Shown: one piece after another, positions 13,232-14,581 of the stretch
Position numbering within the stretch: position 1 is the first letter of the stretch
Layout of the letters: each line of letters opens with the position of its first letter
Source of the DNA: Synergistaceae bacterium
GTDB lineage: Bacteria; Synergistota; Synergistia; Synergistales; Aminobacteriaceae
Direction of reading: 5' to 3'
DNA length: 14,581 bases
Assembly: GCA_017475805.1 (NCBI GenBank)
Contig: JAFVEW010000309.1
Location: 1 to 14,581 of the forward strand
Made by a program: the position numbers and the translations under genes
Notes under the pieces: model-generated
The model's input: the letters and a program-made list of their open reading frames with translations, nothing else
The model's database searches: none
Told to the model about the DNA's origin: nothing

Positions 13232-14581
13232 GAAACCAATTAGAACAAAAGTTCAAAATATGGTGCTTGCAATCTCTATTGCTGCCTTAATCATTGCTTC
13301 AGCAGTAGGCATTATTAGTATGATGCGAATACAGGGCGACAGCGAGCGGGCTTTGATTAGCCAAATGGAACAGAATTTAGACAATATTACAATTAGTAAA
13401 GCTAATTTAGCTGAAGCTGAATTAGGACAATTTTCAAGTATTGTAGAAGAGTTTGCGTCGTATATTCACGAACTTTATGTCCACCCTGAAAATTACAAAG
13501 ATTACGAAGTTTTCCCGCCAAGTTTAAGCAACGCCGGAATATACGCAATGCAACGTTCTATGACTGATGGAAATATAAACGTTAATGACGTTATAGGCGA
13601 TGTAAAACTTCTCGGCAACCTTAGGCATATATGGGATCCGATTATACGCCAATACAACGGCATAATAACAGTAATGTATATCGGAACGGAAAAAGGTTTT
13701 ATGCTTGCTTACGACCAATATTCTGATAGAGCTGTGCCTCAAAACGGCGTTGAAGAATATTATGACTACTTTAAGTCTAATTGGTATAATAAAGCAAAAT
13801 CTGCTAATAAAACCATTTTTACCGAAGTGTATCAAGACGGCTATGATAGAGGATTAACAATAACATGTGCAACTCCGTTTTATAATGCCAATAATGATTT
13901 CATAGGCGTTGTAGCAATGGATATTTTAATTTCAGATTTATATAAAATGATAGTCGAGCTTGACTTGGGCGAAGATGACGATGCTTACGCTTTTTTAGTC
14001 GACGGCAACGGAAACATAATTGATAACGATAAAACGAGCGAAAAAACTAACCCATTAAATCAAGAAAAGGGCATAAATTCTTTTGTAGTATCTGAAATTT
14101 TAGCAGGAAAAACAGGTGTATCACTGGCCAAAGGCGAAAGTCATTTTGACTATACACAAACCGGGAACACAAACTTTTTAGGAGGTAAAATAGGAGTAAC
14201 TGCTAATAACATTTATTTTGCCTATACCCCAATTAAAAGCACAGGCTGGAAATTTTGTGTAAGAATCCCTGAAAGTCTGATTTTAGCTCCTGTTCGTTCT
14301 GTTCAGCGCACTGTTATTTTTACAATTTTATTATTTTTAGTTGCATTTTTAATTATAATTTCAATTGTAACTATAGCGTCGCGAAAATTTGCAAAAAAAT
14401 TAACAAAGCCGATTATTTCATTAAGCCGTGATGTTAAGGAAATTTCAAGCGGCAACTTAGATTATAGAGCAAAAATTCACGATAATGACGAAATAGGAGA
14501 TTTAGCAAAGAGTTTTAATGATATGGCTGTATCTCTTAAAGATTATATTAGAGATTTAGCGGCCGTTACAGCTGAAAAAGA
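13224..14581 (+). CDS. dCache-HAMP membrane sensor, probable SpoIIE/RsbU-type PP2C phosphatase, 3' end missing
   Basis: The frame from ATG 13224 is open to the window end, giving 452 residues without a stop. A first membrane helix lies at about 13-35, then an extracytoplasmic region of some 325 residues with dCache marks (NWYNKAKSAN near 186, TATPFY-like CATPFY, and GVVAMDIL with Asp233), a second helix at 363-385 and a HAMP domain at about 385-437 (Pro396; DNDEIGDLAKSFNDMA). The last residues, DYIRDLAAVTAEK, match the linker that commonly precedes a PP2C (SpoIIE/RsbU) phosphatase in such sensors. The output domain itself is beyond the window, so a chemoreceptor or kinase is not excluded. In this locus a phosphatase acting on the two STAS proteins would complete the switch. 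AAGGAG at 13205-13210 is 13 bases before the ATG. Confidence 0.85.
   Translation, partial: MSRKPIRTKVQNMVLAISIAALIIASAVGIISMMRIQGDSERALISQMEQNLDNITISKANLAEAELGQFSSIVEEFASYIHELYVHPENYKDYEVFPPSLSNAGIYAMQRSMTDGNINVNDVIGDVKLLGNLRHIWDPIIRQYNGIITVMYIGTEKGFMLAYDQYSDRAVPQNGVEEYYDYFKSNWYNKAKSANKTIFTEVYQDGYDRGLTITCATPFYNANNDFIGVVAMDILISDLYKMIVELDLGEDDDAYAFLVDGNGNIIDNDKTSEKTNPLNQEKGINSFVVSEILAGKTGVSLAKGESHFDYTQTGNTNFLGGKIGVTANNIYFAYTPIKSTGWKFCVRIPESLILAPVRSVQRTVIFTILLFLVAFLIIISIVTIASRKFAKKLTKPIISLSRDVKEISSGNLDYRAKIHDNDEIGDLAKSFNDMAVSLKDYIRDLAAVTAEK

Noticed and set aside
13524..13835. Minus-strand 103-codon frame
   Set aside because: It is antisense to the sensor gene, whose + strand frame has clear dCache, membrane and HAMP features.
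1..14581. CRISPR arrays, tRNA or rRNA genes, or a transposase
   Set aside because: I saw no regularly spaced repeats, no tRNA cloverleaf or rRNA signature, and no transposase motif on either strand.

Overview
The window looks like chromosome of an AT-rich, flagellated, anaerobe-type bacterium. The fliW-csrA pair, the purine genes with an archaeal-type IMP cyclohydrolase module, and the dCache-HAMP / STAS / RsbW-like signalling genes suit a gut- or rumen-type Synergistota or clostridial lineage. I lean to Synergistota, but this is inference from gene content; there is no rRNA or other taxonomic marker here. All recognised genes are on the + strand.

Bases 1-3447 form one tight unit: the 3' part of fliW, then csrA, purE, purM and a purN gene fused to an IMP cyclohydrolase (PurO-like) domain. 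Neighbouring genes touch or overlap. Bases 3448-3924 are mostly non-coding but dense in hairpins. They hold a 36-codon ORF behind a perfect 13-nt Shine-Dalgarno, a long terminator-like hairpin, a second small hairpin, and a likely promoter for the next gene.

Bases 3925-8650 resume purine synthesis with an AICAR transformylase that lacks the usual PurH cyclohydrolase half, and later purD. Between them sit a GT11 fucosyltransferase with a G8 tract and a YefM/YoeB-type toxin-antitoxin pair whose antitoxin is short. After purD comes a membrane-anchored protein made of partial solute-binding modules. The missing PurH half is supplied by the domain fused to PurN, so the last two steps to IMP are rearranged over two genes.

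Bases 8651-14581 look like a separate unit behind an extended -10 promoter. It encodes an RsbW-like ATPase protein, two STAS anti-anti-sigma-type proteins, a DUF2156 acyltransferase-like protein, a 15-or-so-helix membrane protein joining a DMT transporter to a degenerate RsbW-like domain, a YkgJ-type cysteine-cluster protein, and the N-terminal 452 residues of a dCache-HAMP sensor cut by the window end. The sensor's linker resembles those preceding SpoIIE/RsbU-type PP2C phosphatases. Together this reads as a partner-switching signalling locus tied to a membrane transporter, and it is the most novel-looking part of the window.
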